64,000 bases of DNA from Agrobacterium fabrum str. C58 (GTDB lineage Bacteria > Pseudomonadota > Alphaproteobacteria > Rhizobiales > Rhizobiaceae). Shown here one piece after another: positions 1 through 7,733 of this stretch. The stretch spans positions 1,610,001-1,674,000 of the forward strand of contig NC_003062.2 in assembly GCF_000092025.1 (NCBI RefSeq), read 5' to 3'. Numbering within the stretch: position 1 is the stretch's first letter; the number at the start of each line of letters is the position of its first letter. Below the pieces are notes generated by a model, which was not told where the DNA came from, did no database searches, and worked only from the letters and a program-made list of their open reading frames with translations. The translations under genes and the position numbers were made by a program.

Positions 1-548
1 TGCTGGTCAGCAACTTCGAAGCCGTCGCAATAGGGGCATGGGATAACGGATGTGCCCCAGTTCTCGGCAAAACCCGAAACATCAGGCATTTGGTCAACAA
101 CGCCATAGCTCAGGATCAGGCGGCGCGCGCTTAGGGTTTCACCATCGCCAGTAAGGACGGAGAAATTGTCGATGGTACCGGAGATGCTGTCGGCGCGGGC
201 ATTGACAATCCTGATAGCAGGGTAGCGCGCGAGTTGCTGCCGCGCCTCGGCCAGGATTGCGGACGGTGGCTTGTCATCGTGACCCAGCATACCGTGCGAG
301 CGGCCAGCGAAGCGGTTGCGCTGAAGGCCGGTATCGAGAACGATGACTTTGCGGCGAGCACGGCCAAGCTGCAGAGCGGCGGCGAGGCCAGCAAAGCTGC
401 CGCCGATGATGATGACATCATTCATGGTGATGGATTCCTTGTTGTGGACGGAGGGTAGCAGGCTGAGGCTGGGGCTGGCGGTGGCCTTGGTATAAGGGAC
501 GCCGATGGTTGAAAGCGCGGCCAGCTTCAGCAGTGTTCGTCGTTGCAT
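1..548 (-). CDS. Thioredoxin-reductase-like FAD/NAD(P) oxidoreductase, 3' part cut by window edge
   Basis: Likely a flavin-dependent pyridine-nucleotide disulfide oxidoreductase. Read from 548 on the minus strand, the frame opens with MQRRTLLKLAALS, which resembles a twin-arginine (Tat) export leader. A second ATG at 425 (MNDVIIIGGSFAGLAAA) starts exactly at the FAD-binding Rossmann motif and has its own AAGGA site. A CPYC motif followed by DGF (about residues 171-176 of the long form) is the redox-active pair typical of thioredoxin reductases. The two ATGs are in frame (41 codons apart) with no stop between, so either start is possible. The C-terminus lies beyond base 1. It is divergent from a TetR regulator, which may control it. 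Family confidence is high; the substrate is unknown. Confidence 0.8.
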   Translation of the reverse strand, partial: MQRRTLLKLAALSTIGVPYTKATASPSLSLLPSVHNKESITMNDVIIIGGSFAGLAAALQLGRARRKVIVLDTGLQRNRFAGRSHGMLGHDDKPPSAILAEARQQLARYPAIRIVNARADSISGTIDNFSVLTGDGETLSARRLILSYGVVDQMPDVSGFAENWGTSVIPCPYCDGFEVADQ

Positions 549-645
549 GGCGCCCTCGTGTTTCGCTTAATTCTTCGGCTTGCTTATTTCAGAAACTCCA
601 TGGTATCCTAATTCCACAATAACGATACTGTCAAGGACTGCAATT

Positions 646-1305
646 ATGGTGACTGAAAATAGTCAGAGCCGGCGCGGCCGGCCCGTCAACGAAGCACTTG
701 GTCAAACGATCGTCGACACTGCAGGCGAACTCTTTGCGGAGCTGGGTTTTCAAGCGACGACATTGGACAAGGTCGCTCAGCGGGCGAAGATATCCAAACT
801 CAGCATCTATCGTCACTTCGAGAATAAAGAGGCGCTGTTTGGCGCAGCCTTTGCGGCCCGCTGCCATCAGTTAATACCACAGGTCCTTTTCGAAGGCGTC
901 GACGGTTCGGCCGAAGATCAGCTCATGGCGGTGGGATCATCCCTGCTTCGGACGCTGTTGCGCCCGGACGTTCGCAGTGTCGAAGCCATGGTCACGGCCG
1001 ATGTCACAAGTCAAAAGTCGTTGAGCAAGATTCATTACGAAGCCGGTCCCGCCCATATGATTGCCCAAATCGAGGCCTTGCTGCGTCAGTTGCACGCGAA
1101 GGCGCTTCTGAATGTGCCTGATCCTGTCCAGTCCGCCCGCCTGTTTGCCGCGCTTTTCAAAGGCTCTGATCTCCTGATTATTGCACGCTTCGATGAGGCG
1201 AGAGCAGAGGACGACAACGAAATCGAATCCTATTGCCGGTCGGCCGTCGCCATGTTCATGGCCGCGCACGGTGGCGACGACCACGTGTGCGCACAGCCTG
1301 GTTAA
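646..1305 (+). CDS. TetR/AcrR-family transcriptional regulator
   Basis: About 219 residues. The N-terminal helix-turn-helix is clear: GRPVNEALGQTIVDTAGELF, then TTLDKVAQRAKISKLSIYRHF and the F-x-N-K-E-A-L-F segment that closes the TetR DNA-binding domain. The rest is a helical ligand/dimerisation domain. An upstream in-frame ATG exists at 580, but the start at 646 (MVTENSQSRRGRP) is preceded by AAGGAC at good spacing and fits the family length better. It is divergent from the flavoprotein at 548 and 29 bp upstream of a methyltransferase, so it probably represses one or both. No ligand can be inferred. Confidence 0.88.
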   Translation: MVTENSQSRRGRPVNEALGQTIVDTAGELFAELGFQATTLDKVAQRAKISKLSIYRHFENKEALFGAAFAARCHQLIPQVLFEGVDGSAEDQLMAVGSSLLRTLLRPDVRSVEAMVTADVTSQKSLSKIHYEAGPAHMIAQIEALLRQLHAKALLNVPDPVQSARLFAALFKGSDLLIIARFDEARAEDDNEIESYCRSAVAMFMAAHGGDDHVCAQPG

Positions 1306-1334
1306 GAACGGATCGGAAAAGAAAGGATGTGGAC

Positions 1335-2198
1335 ATGGCACAACAAAATGCGGAGCATATTGCCGACTGGAGAGGCCAAAGCGGGGAGCGCTGGGCCGCC
1401 TACCAGGCCCGGCTCGATGCCATGATGGCGCCATTCGGCCAAGCTGCGATCGAAGCCGCCGCGCCCACTACCGGCGAACGCGTACTGGACGTCGGCTGCG
1501 GCGCGGGGGCGTCCAGCCGAGATCTGGCCGCTCGCGTCGGCGCGGAGGGCCATGTGCTGGGCGTGGACATATCCGAACCGCTGATCGAGAGAGCCCGCGC
1601 CCTCGCGCCACAGGATATGTCGGTCGTGTTCCGGGTAACCGACGCCAGCAGGGCCGAGTTGCCCGACGGCGCGTTCGACATCCTGTTCTCACGTTTCGGG
1701 GTGATGTTCTTCAACGATCCGACAGGGGCGTTCGCCCATATGCGCCGTGCGCTCAAGCCGGGCGGGCGGGCCGCTTTTGTCTGCTGGCGCGGCGTGACTG
1801 AGAACGATTGGATGCGGTTGCCGATGGGCGCGATGAAGGGCATCCTCCCATCGATGACGCCGCCTGGTCCGGAAGCCCCCGGCCCGTTCTCGTTTGGCGA
1901 CCAGGAGCGTGTGGAGCGCATCCTGACGAAGGCAGGGTTCACCGATATCGCTATCGAGCCTTTCGATGCTTCAGTCTCGTTTGGCGAGGGCGCAACACGG
2001 GACGCGGCGCTCGATGACGCAGTGAACATGACACTTGAGGTCGGCCCGTTGTCGCGGGTGCTCGCTGATCAGCCCGACGACATACGCGACCGCGCCTCGG
2101 TTGCGGTTCGTGCCGCTTTGTCGGGATGCCCCGGTGAGCGGTCGGTGATGATCAACGGCGCGACATGGATCGTCACCGCGCGCAATCCCGCAAGCTGA
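1335..2198 (+). CDS. Class I SAM-dependent methyltransferase
   Basis: 287 residues. The SAM-binding motif I is VLDVGCGAGASSRDLA (about residues 50-65), followed by an acidic motif II (VLGVDISEPLIERAR) and the post-I segment AFDILFSRFGVMFFNDP. This is the Methyltransf_11/25 type of small-molecule methyltransferase. The ATG at 1335 follows AAAGGATGTGG. It lies 29 bp after the TetR gene and is probably co-transcribed with it. The methyl acceptor is unknown. Confidence 0.85.
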   Translation: MAQQNAEHIADWRGQSGERWAAYQARLDAMMAPFGQAAIEAAAPTTGERVLDVGCGAGASSRDLAARVGAEGHVLGVDISEPLIERARALAPQDMSVVFRVTDASRAELPDGAFDILFSRFGVMFFNDPTGAFAHMRRALKPGGRAAFVCWRGVTENDWMRLPMGAMKGILPSMTPPGPEAPGPFSFGDQERVERILTKAGFTDIAIEPFDASVSFGEGATRDAALDDAVNMTLEVGPLSRVLADQPDDIRDRASVAVRAALSGCPGERSVMINGATWIVTARNPAS

Positions 2199-2797
2199 CA
2201 GGGATTAACAGTCGGCAGGCAGAATGCGGCGCGGGTCTCTCGGAGACAATTGGCGTCACGACGATAAATAAGGGAGGCCGGCAAGAAAGCCGGCCATGGT
2301 GAGGCACAACGTTGTTCCCAGGCATGGCCGATGATTGTGCCGTCTCCCTTTCACCGCATGAGCCTTAATCGGCCGCCATGGCCTTGGTAAATTGCGACTG
2401 AAATCGGACTTGCAGCCCTTCGAATCGATCCGATCGAAATGCGGCTTCTGATGACGCGTCAAAACTCGATCATTTCGGATCGGCAGAGCAAGCTTTCAAT
2501 GGCGGGACCTCAGCCGCCCGGCAGTCCCAGTCGGCAATTGTTACTGTAGACATCGAGACAATTTACGCGAATTCAAACCGGGTTTCATCCCGGCTTTTTC
2601 TTTCGGTTCATGCCATTGGCCAATTTTGACATCCTGGGTGGCCAAAAGTACTTGTGCTTTGAGGTTCGTGGGTTCAAGTATCAAAGGGTTACAGCGGGAA
2701 TGGCCAGTATTCGGATACATTGCTCATCTGATCATCCGGATGAACCCTTGAAAGGCGGCGCCAGGCGCTGCTTTTCTGTTGATGCGGAGGGAACATC
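2199..2797. other. Gene-poor intergenic stretch (about 600 bp)
   Basis: No convincing coding frame. It contains a GGCCGGC-AAGAAA-GCCGGCC hairpin at 2276-2295, 77 bp after the methyltransferase stop, which may end that transcript although no T-run follows. It also contains a hairpin with a T-tract at 2575-2599 (listed separately) that does not follow any visible gene. The last 100 bp presumably hold the promoter of the epimerase gene. Confidence 0.5.
2575..2599 (+). terminator. Orphan intrinsic terminator
   Basis: CCGGG (2578-2582), a six-base loop, CCCGG (2589-2593), then CTTTTTC. It has the form of a Rho-independent terminator on the plus strand, but the nearest plus-strand gene ends 376 bp upstream. 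It may end a small RNA encoded in 2300-2575. Confidence 0.5.
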
Positions 2798-3688
2798 ATG
2801 CGGATAGTGCTGACGGGCAGCTCCGGTCGGGTCGGCCGCGCGATTTTCAGTGCCCTCGCCGGCCGGCATGATGTCACTGGCATAGACCGCTCCCCCTTTT
2901 CCACCACCCATATCGTCGACGATTTCGCGGACGAGTCGCTGCTGCGGAGAGCTTTTGAGCGAGCGGATGCGGTAATTCATACGGCGGCCCTTCATGCTCC
3001 GCATGTTGGTTGCGTTCCGAATGCCGAATTCCAGCGCATCAATGTCGATGGAGCCCGCATGGTGGCGGAAGCGGCGATGGCGACCGGCGTGCCACGGCTG
3101 GTCTTCACCAGCACCACGGCACTCTACGGACACGCTGTTTCTTCGGGGTCCTGCACCTTCATCGATGAAGATACGCCGCCCCAGCCAAAAAGTATCTATC
3201 ACCGCACGAAGCTAGAAGCCGAGCATCTGCTAGAGGAAATGGCCGGACCGCACCTCGCTGTGCGCGTGCTCCGCATGTCACGCAGTTTCCCGGAGCCCGC
3301 CGACGTGATGGCAGCATATCGGCAACATCGCGGCGTCGATATCCGTGATGTCGCCGACGCTCATGTGCTGGCGCTGGGCAATGCGGGAGAAGACTTCCAG
3401 CGCTATATCGTATCGGCCTCCACCCCGTTTTTCGCTGATGACTGCGACGCCCTCGCCAAGGATGCGCCCTCCGTTCTCCGCCAGCGGACCCCGGGCCTCA
3501 CAGACGCTTTCGCACAGGAAGGCTGGGCGCTGCCGACGACCATCGACCGCGTCTATTCACCCGCCCGCGCCGTAGAGGGGCTTGGCTGGACATCCCAGTT
3601 CGGCTCCGATGAAGTGCTGGCCCAGCTTGCCCGGCGCAGCCTGGAAGTGCTGCCGGCCGGCGCCAATATCGGCAGGAAATCCGAATAG
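2798..3688 (+). CDS. NAD-dependent epimerase/dehydratase (extended SDR)
   Basis: 296 residues. The N-terminal Rossmann motif is TGSSGRVGRAIF (glycine-rich TGxxGxxG). The active-site YHRTK (YxxxK, about residue 141) follows a serine/threonine-rich strand (LVFTSTTALYG), as in extended short-chain dehydrogenases acting on nucleotide sugars. A strong GGAGGG site precedes the ATG. The stop is 7 bp from the stop of the convergent clpP. The actual sugar or other substrate cannot be told from sequence. Confidence 0.87.
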   Translation: MRIVLTGSSGRVGRAIFSALAGRHDVTGIDRSPFSTTHIVDDFADESLLRRAFERADAVIHTAALHAPHVGCVPNAEFQRINVDGARMVAEAAMATGVPRLVFTSTTALYGHAVSSGSCTFIDEDTPPQPKSIYHRTKLEAEHLLEEMAGPHLAVRVLRMSRSFPEPADVMAAYRQHRGVDIRDVADAHVLALGNAGEDFQRYIVSASTPFFADDCDALAKDAPSVLRQRTPGLTDAFAQEGWALPTTIDRVYSPARAVEGLGWTSQFGSDEVLAQLARRSLEVLPAGANIGRKSE

Positions 3689-3695
3689 GCCGGCC

Positions 3696-4304
3696 CTATG
3701 CCGCCGCATCCTCTCGCACTTCCAGAATGCGGTCGATCAGCCCCCATTCCAGAGCCTCCTGCACCGTCATGAAGCGGTCGCGATCCATCGCCGTTTCGAA
3801 TTCTTCGTAGCTGCGCCCGCAATGCTCGGCATAAAGCCGCGTCATGCGATGTTTCGTCTGCCTGATCTCTTCGGCATGGATGAGCATGTCCGACGCCTGC
3901 CCCTGAAAGCCACCGGAAGGCTGGTGAATGAGGATGCTGGCATTGGGCAACGCCGCCCGCGTGCCCGGTTCACCCGCCATCAGCAGGAATGACCCCATCG
4001 AACGGGCCGTACCCATGCAGAGCGTATGCACCGGCGCACGAATGTAACGCATGGTGTCATACATGGCGAAACCGCTGGTCACCATGCCACCCGGCGAGTT
4101 GATATAGAGGTGGATCGGCTTCTTCGGGTTTTCCGCTTCGAGAAACAGCAATTGCGCGCACACCAGCGCTGAGACCGTATCGTCGACCTCCCCGTTGAGA
4201 AAGATAATCCTTTCCCGCAGCAGGCGGGAATAAATGTCGAAAGACCGTTCTCCCCTTGAGGATTGTTCGACTACCATAGGGACGAGTTGCATCGTTTCGC
4301 GCAT
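3696..4304 (-). CDS. clpP: ATP-dependent Clp protease proteolytic subunit (ClpP paralogue)
   Basis: 202 residues, the usual ClpP length. Serine peptidase of family S14 that degrades proteins fed by Clp/Hsp100 unfoldases. Catalytic serine lies in [13 protein letters not shown], histidine in [16 protein letters not shown], and aspartate in [12 protein letters not shown]. The block around the serine reads GTARSMG, where housekeeping ClpPs usually have GQAASMG. This suggests one of the accessory ClpP copies that rhizobia carry. A single gene without a clpX neighbour also fits a paralogue. Family call is secure; partner and paralogue number are not. Confidence 0.93.
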   Translation of the reverse strand: MRETMQLVPMVVEQSSRGERSFDIYSRLLRERIIFLNGEVDDTVSALVCAQLLFLEAENPKKPIHLYINSPGGMVTSGFAMYDTMRYIRAPVHTLCMGTARSMGSFLLMAGEPGTRAALPNASILIHQPSGGFQGQASDMLIHAEEIRQTKHRMTRLYAEHCGRSYEEFETAMDRDRFMTVQEALEWGLIDRILEVREDAAA

Positions 4305-4347
4305 CGGCGAACTCCTGTCGTTTGAAAATGTTGGGAAACGTGCCGGA

Positions 4348-4704
4348 TCAGGCCGCGAGCTTGATCGGCGAACCGTTGTGGTTTGCAGCAGCCTTCGTCA
4401 TCCGGCCGGACTTGATGGCGGGCAGGTCGTGAATAATACGCAGACTGGTGCCGCCACGGTCATTCGACGCGATCTGGAACGTCACGGTGCTTTCCAGGAA
4501 TGGCGGTGTGTCCTCCCGCAGCCTGTAGCAGACTTCCCGTCCAGGCGAGACCTTGATCGCTTCGGGCTGCGCCAAGGCTTCCTTCGGCAACCAGTGTTCC
4601 CGAAAGGCGGGAATGCTGATCGCCCGCCACACCTTCTGCGGCGGCTCGTCCAGATCATATTCAAGCTCGATGGCATCCGGCACTTTGGGTATCTGCCTGT
4701 TCAT
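4348..4704 (-). CDS. SRPBCC (AHSA1-like) domain protein
   Basis: 118 residues starting [23 protein letters not shown]. It shows the typical AHSA1/START-like opening (a beta strand followed by [19 protein letters not shown]) and a strand-rich middle. These small cavity proteins often sit beside ArsR regulators. Its ATG overlaps the stop of the upstream ArsR gene (ATGA), so the two are translationally coupled. The ligand or enzymatic role is unknown. Confidence 0.8.
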   Translation of the reverse strand: MNRQIPKVPDAIELEYDLDEPPQKVWRAISIPAFREHWLPKEALAQPEAIKVSPGREVCYRLREDTPPFLESTVTFQIASNDRGGTSLRIIHDLPAIKSGRMTKAAANHNGSPIKLAA

Positions 4705-5015
4705 TGATCCATATCCTTCAGCAAGAGCTTGAGTGCGTCGATACGCTGCGGCCAGTAGGCGCGATATTTGCCGAGCCATGCCGCGATACGCGTCAGCCCG
4801 TCCGGATCAACCTCGTAATTGACAAAACGGCCCTGCCGCCTCTCCACCACGAGCCCCGCCCCGCGCAGCACCGAAAGATGCTGCGACATGGCCGGCTGGC
4901 TGATCTCGAGCCCTTCACGCAGGGCGGAAGCGTTCATGGCGCCATCCGCCAGCTTCTCAAAAATGGCACGGCGCGTGGGATCAGCCAGCGCCCGGAAAAT
5001 ATCATTCTCTGTCAT
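4701..5015 (-). CDS. ArsR-family winged-helix repressor
   Basis: 104 residues. MTENDIFRALADPTRRAIFE begins the ArsR winged helix, and ISQPAMSQHLSVLRGAGLV is the recognition helix. No CxC metal-binding cysteines are visible, so a metal sensor is unlikely. This subgroup (with SRPBCC partner) is usually an uncharacterised repressor. The start at 5015 is chosen because it matches the family N-terminus and sits 6 bp from a near-perfect palindrome at 5022-5041. Longer in-frame starts upstream would run through that operator. Confidence 0.88.
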   Translation of the reverse strand: MTENDIFRALADPTRRAIFEKLADGAMNASALREGLEISQPAMSQHLSVLRGAGLVVERRQGRFVNYEVDPDGLTRIAAWLGKYRAYWPQRIDALKLLLKDMDQ

Positions 5016-5021
5016 GACAAC

Positions 5022-5041
5022 ACATAAGCACGTACTTATGT
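5022..5041. promoter_or_regulatory. Probable ArsR operator (20-bp palindrome)
   Basis: ACATAAGCAC and GTACTTATGT form a 10+10 palindrome with one mismatch per half-site pair (outer 7-bp arms perfect). It lies just upstream of the ArsR start codon, the classic position for autorepression by a winged-helix dimer. Inference from position and symmetry. Confidence 0.7.
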
Positions 5042-5170
5042 CATTCACAAGCCCCCTGATGCTGAAGCCGGCTTTTTTCGTCACGCCAGCATCTGCTGTG
5101 GTGAACGCTTTATCTCCTCGCGCGTTTGTATTCCGCCTGATAATCTTCAGGCCGGGAGCGACAAACAACA

Positions 5171-6727
5171 GTGACTGCATTTACGGTCTTCATCATCATT
5201 CTTCTCATGCTCATTGGGCCGAGCCTGTTCGTCGTCATCGGCAAACAGCGGGAAAAAGCCATTCCCAAACGCCCCTCCACCGCTCTGCCGGTTACCGAAG
5301 ACGAAACGGCGCTGGACCGGCACTGGCAATCGATCAGAAACGGCTGGAACGAGAAGAATGCACTCTGCCTCTTACATTCCAACCTCGATGCCTTTGCCGT
5401 GCGTGTGGCGGCGGCGCGGGCCGCCGGGCGCAGCCTCGATCTCATGTATTACATGTGGAATGCCGACCTGACCGGGCGGCTGATGATGCGCGAGGTCATC
5501 GCCGCCGCTGATCGCGGCGTGCGGGTGCGGCTGCTGCTCGATGATCTCGGCGTCTCCATGTCAGACCGCATCTTCCATGCCATCGACAGCCACCCCAATA
5601 TCGAACTCCGCCTGTTCAATCCCACCCGGGCACGGGAAAACATCCTGCATCGCAGCCTCGAACTGGTGCTGCGCTTTCGAAGCGTCAACCGGCGCATGCA
5701 CAACAAGGCATGGATTGCCGATGGCCGCGCCGTGATCGTCGGCGGCCGAAATATTGGCGACGCTTACTTCGACGCCGCCGAACGGGCAAATTTCCACGAT
5801 TTCGACATTCTCGGTTTCGGCGGGATCGTTGCCGACGCCACCGAAATCTTCGACGATTACTGGAACAGCGCCGTTTCCGTGCCAGTACGCTCGCTGCTGG
5901 CGCGCCGACCGAACAAACTTGCCAAACTGCGGCGCGAACTGGACGCCCTGCCGCAAAGCGAAGCCGCGAGACCCTATCTGGAGCGGGTGGAGAGCCAATA
6001 TGGTCGTGATCATTTCCTGATGTCGGACCGCCTGCACTGGGTCGATACGGCAGATGTGCTTGCCGATCCGCCCGAAAAAGCGGCGGGAAAACGCCGCAAG
6101 GGCCATAATTTCCTGATGGAAAGCCTATTGCCGCTGATGCAGGCGGCGGGAGAGAGCCTGCACATTACTTCTCCCTATTTCATTCCCGGTAAACAGGGTG
6201 TGGAGATTTTTCTCGATCTCGCCGAACGCGGCGTGTCGCTCGCCATCCTCACCAATTCACTGGCCGCAACCGATGTCGCCGCCGTTCACGCCGGTTATGC
6301 GCGTTACCGGAAACCGCTTCTCTCCGGCGGGGTACGTTTGCATGAATTGCGTTCGCAGGCGGATCAGGGCAGCTTCACCCTGCGCGGTTCGGGACAGGCA
6401 AGCCTGCACACCAAGGCCTTCACCCGCGATGGCGAGACCGGCTATATCGGCTCACTCAATTTCGATCCCCGCTCCGCCTCGCTCAATACGGAAATGGGCG
6501 TGGTGTTCAATTCAGCCCCGCTGGTGGCCCGCATGGACGAGATATTCGCCGAAGAAATCCGCCGCACGATGAGCTTCGAACTTGATATCGACAGCGCCAA
6601 CCGTATCGTCTGGATGACGGAAGAACGGGGGCAGCCAAAGATCTACCGGCGCGAACCCGACGCGGCGATCAGCCGCCGGATCATCGCCGGCATCATGCGT
6701 GTCCTGCCGCTTGAATCTCAGCTTTGA
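5171..6727 (+). CDS. Phospholipase D-superfamily protein, cardiolipin-synthase-like
   Basis: 518 residues with a GTG start. An N-terminal membrane segment (FTVFIIILLMLIGPSLFVVI) is followed by two HKD catalytic modules: MHNKAWIADGRAVIVGGRN around residue 177, and LHTKAFTRDGETGYIGSLNF around residue 413. Paired HKD motifs transfer phosphatidyl groups, so a cardiolipin synthase/PLD role at the inner membrane is likely. A TGAAC-N16-CGTT sequence (5102-5126), one mismatch from the EcfG stress consensus, lies about 45 bp upstream. The substrate is not proven. Confidence 0.85.
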   Translation: MTAFTVFIIILLMLIGPSLFVVIGKQREKAIPKRPSTALPVTEDETALDRHWQSIRNGWNEKNALCLLHSNLDAFAVRVAAARAAGRSLDLMYYMWNADLTGRLMMREVIAAADRGVRVRLLLDDLGVSMSDRIFHAIDSHPNIELRLFNPTRARENILHRSLELVLRFRSVNRRMHNKAWIADGRAVIVGGRNIGDAYFDAAERANFHDFDILGFGGIVADATEIFDDYWNSAVSVPVRSLLARRPNKLAKLRRELDALPQSEAARPYLERVESQYGRDHFLMSDRLHWVDTADVLADPPEKAAGKRRKGHNFLMESLLPLMQAAGESLHITSPYFIPGKQGVEIFLDLAERGVSLAILTNSLAATDVAAVHAGYARYRKPLLSGGVRLHELRSQADQGSFTLRGSGQASLHTKAFTRDGETGYIGSLNFDPRSASLNTEMGVVFNSAPLVARMDEIFAEEIRRTMSFELDIDSANRIVWMTEERGQPKIYRREPDAAISRRIIAGIMRVLPLESQL

Positions 6728-6741
6728 CGGGAAAACCCGGC

Positions 6742-7575
6742 TCAGGCCGCCGGCCTTATCCCCGCTTTTGCCAGCTGTATCTGCACCAGCGTATCGAGGT
6801 TCTGGTTGACGCGGCAATAAAATTCCTCGTCGATGAAGGGCCGCAGCATGAAGTCATTGCCACCCGCCTTCAGGAATCGCGCCGAGAGAAGACGGTTGGT
6901 GGAGGACGACACGCCGATAATGCGCAGCTCATGCGAACCGCGCACGGTGCGGATGCGCCGCGTCAGTTCAAAACCGTCAATATCGGGCATATTATAGTCG
7001 GTCACGACGAGACCGATATCGGGATTGGCCCTCAGGATTTCGAGCGCCTTGGCACCACTGTCAGCAAGACTGACACGGAAATTATAGCGTTTGAGCCGGC
7101 TCGACAGCAGCGCCCGCGCTGTCGGACTGTCATCGACGATCAGCACATGATGGCGGTGATTGGTGAGGAACCGACAGACCGATTCCGTCAGCATGTCCAC
7201 GGCGAAGATATTGTCCTTCAGGATATAATCCACCACATCCTTGGCGATCAGCGTTTCGCGCGTCGCCTCATGGAAGGTGCTGGTGAAAACGATGGTCGGG
7301 ATCGAAAGATCGATCAGATATTCCAGCGCCTCACCCTTTTCCGCCCCTGGCAGGTTGATGTTGGAAATGGCGAGTGTCACCGGCTCGGGCGAATGTTCGT
7401 AACAGGCCTGCAACTCTTCGAACGAGCGGCATACCTCCACGGAAACGCCCAGCATTTCATTGAGCCGCATGCTCACCATCTGGGTGAACACATTGCTGTC
7501 TTCCGCCAGTAAAATGCGGTTGTTGGTAAAAGGCACGCCCGAATATTGCATGCCCGTAATGCCCAGGAAATTCAT
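6742..7575 (-). CDS. Response regulator with two receiver domains
   Basis: About 277 residues from the chosen ATG (MNFLGITGMQYSG); in-frame ATGs at 7611 and 7635 and a TTG at 7656 are alternatives. Receiver 1 (RILLAEDSN...) has asparagine where the phospho-acceptor aspartate should be (SNINLPG). Receiver 2 (VLIVDDSPTARALL) keeps the aspartate (TDYNMPDIDG) but has arginine (FMLRPF) in place of the usual conserved lysine. There is no output domain, so it probably works by protein-protein contact, as in chemotaxis or phosphorelay adaptors. No cognate kinase is adjacent. Confidence 0.85.
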   Translation of the reverse strand: MNFLGITGMQYSGVPFTNNRILLAEDSNVFTQMVSMRLNEMLGVSVEVCRSFEELQACYEHSPEPVTLAISNINLPGAEKGEALEYLIDLSIPTIVFTSTFHEATRETLIAKDVVDYILKDNIFAVDMLTESVCRFLTNHRHHVLIVDDSPTARALLSSRLKRYNFRVSLADSGAKALEILRANPDIGLVVTDYNMPDIDGFELTRRIRTVRGSHELRIIGVSSSTNRLLSARFLKAGGNDFMLRPFIDEEFYCRVNQNLDTLVQIQLAKAGIRPAA

Positions 7576-7686
7576 TCTGCCCCGATCCCCAATCGTATGT
7601 GAGGAAAACATATCAGGCTCATTTTTCAGAATCATTAATAGCACTTTTGCCAGCAAGGAATGCGGGCATATGCTTACCTAAACGGA

Positions 7687-7711
7687 AATACGGCCCGCGA
7701 GGGGCCGTATT
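7687..7711 (-). terminator. Strong hairpin after the dehydrogenase gene
   Basis: Perfect 10-bp arms AATACGGCCC / GGGCCGTATT with a 5-base loop, 23 bp past the stop codon of the minus-strand oxidoreductase. On the minus strand it is followed by TCCGTTT, a weak T-tract. Confidence 0.7.
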
Positions 7712-7733
7712 CCAGCTTTGGGAGGGAATGATC

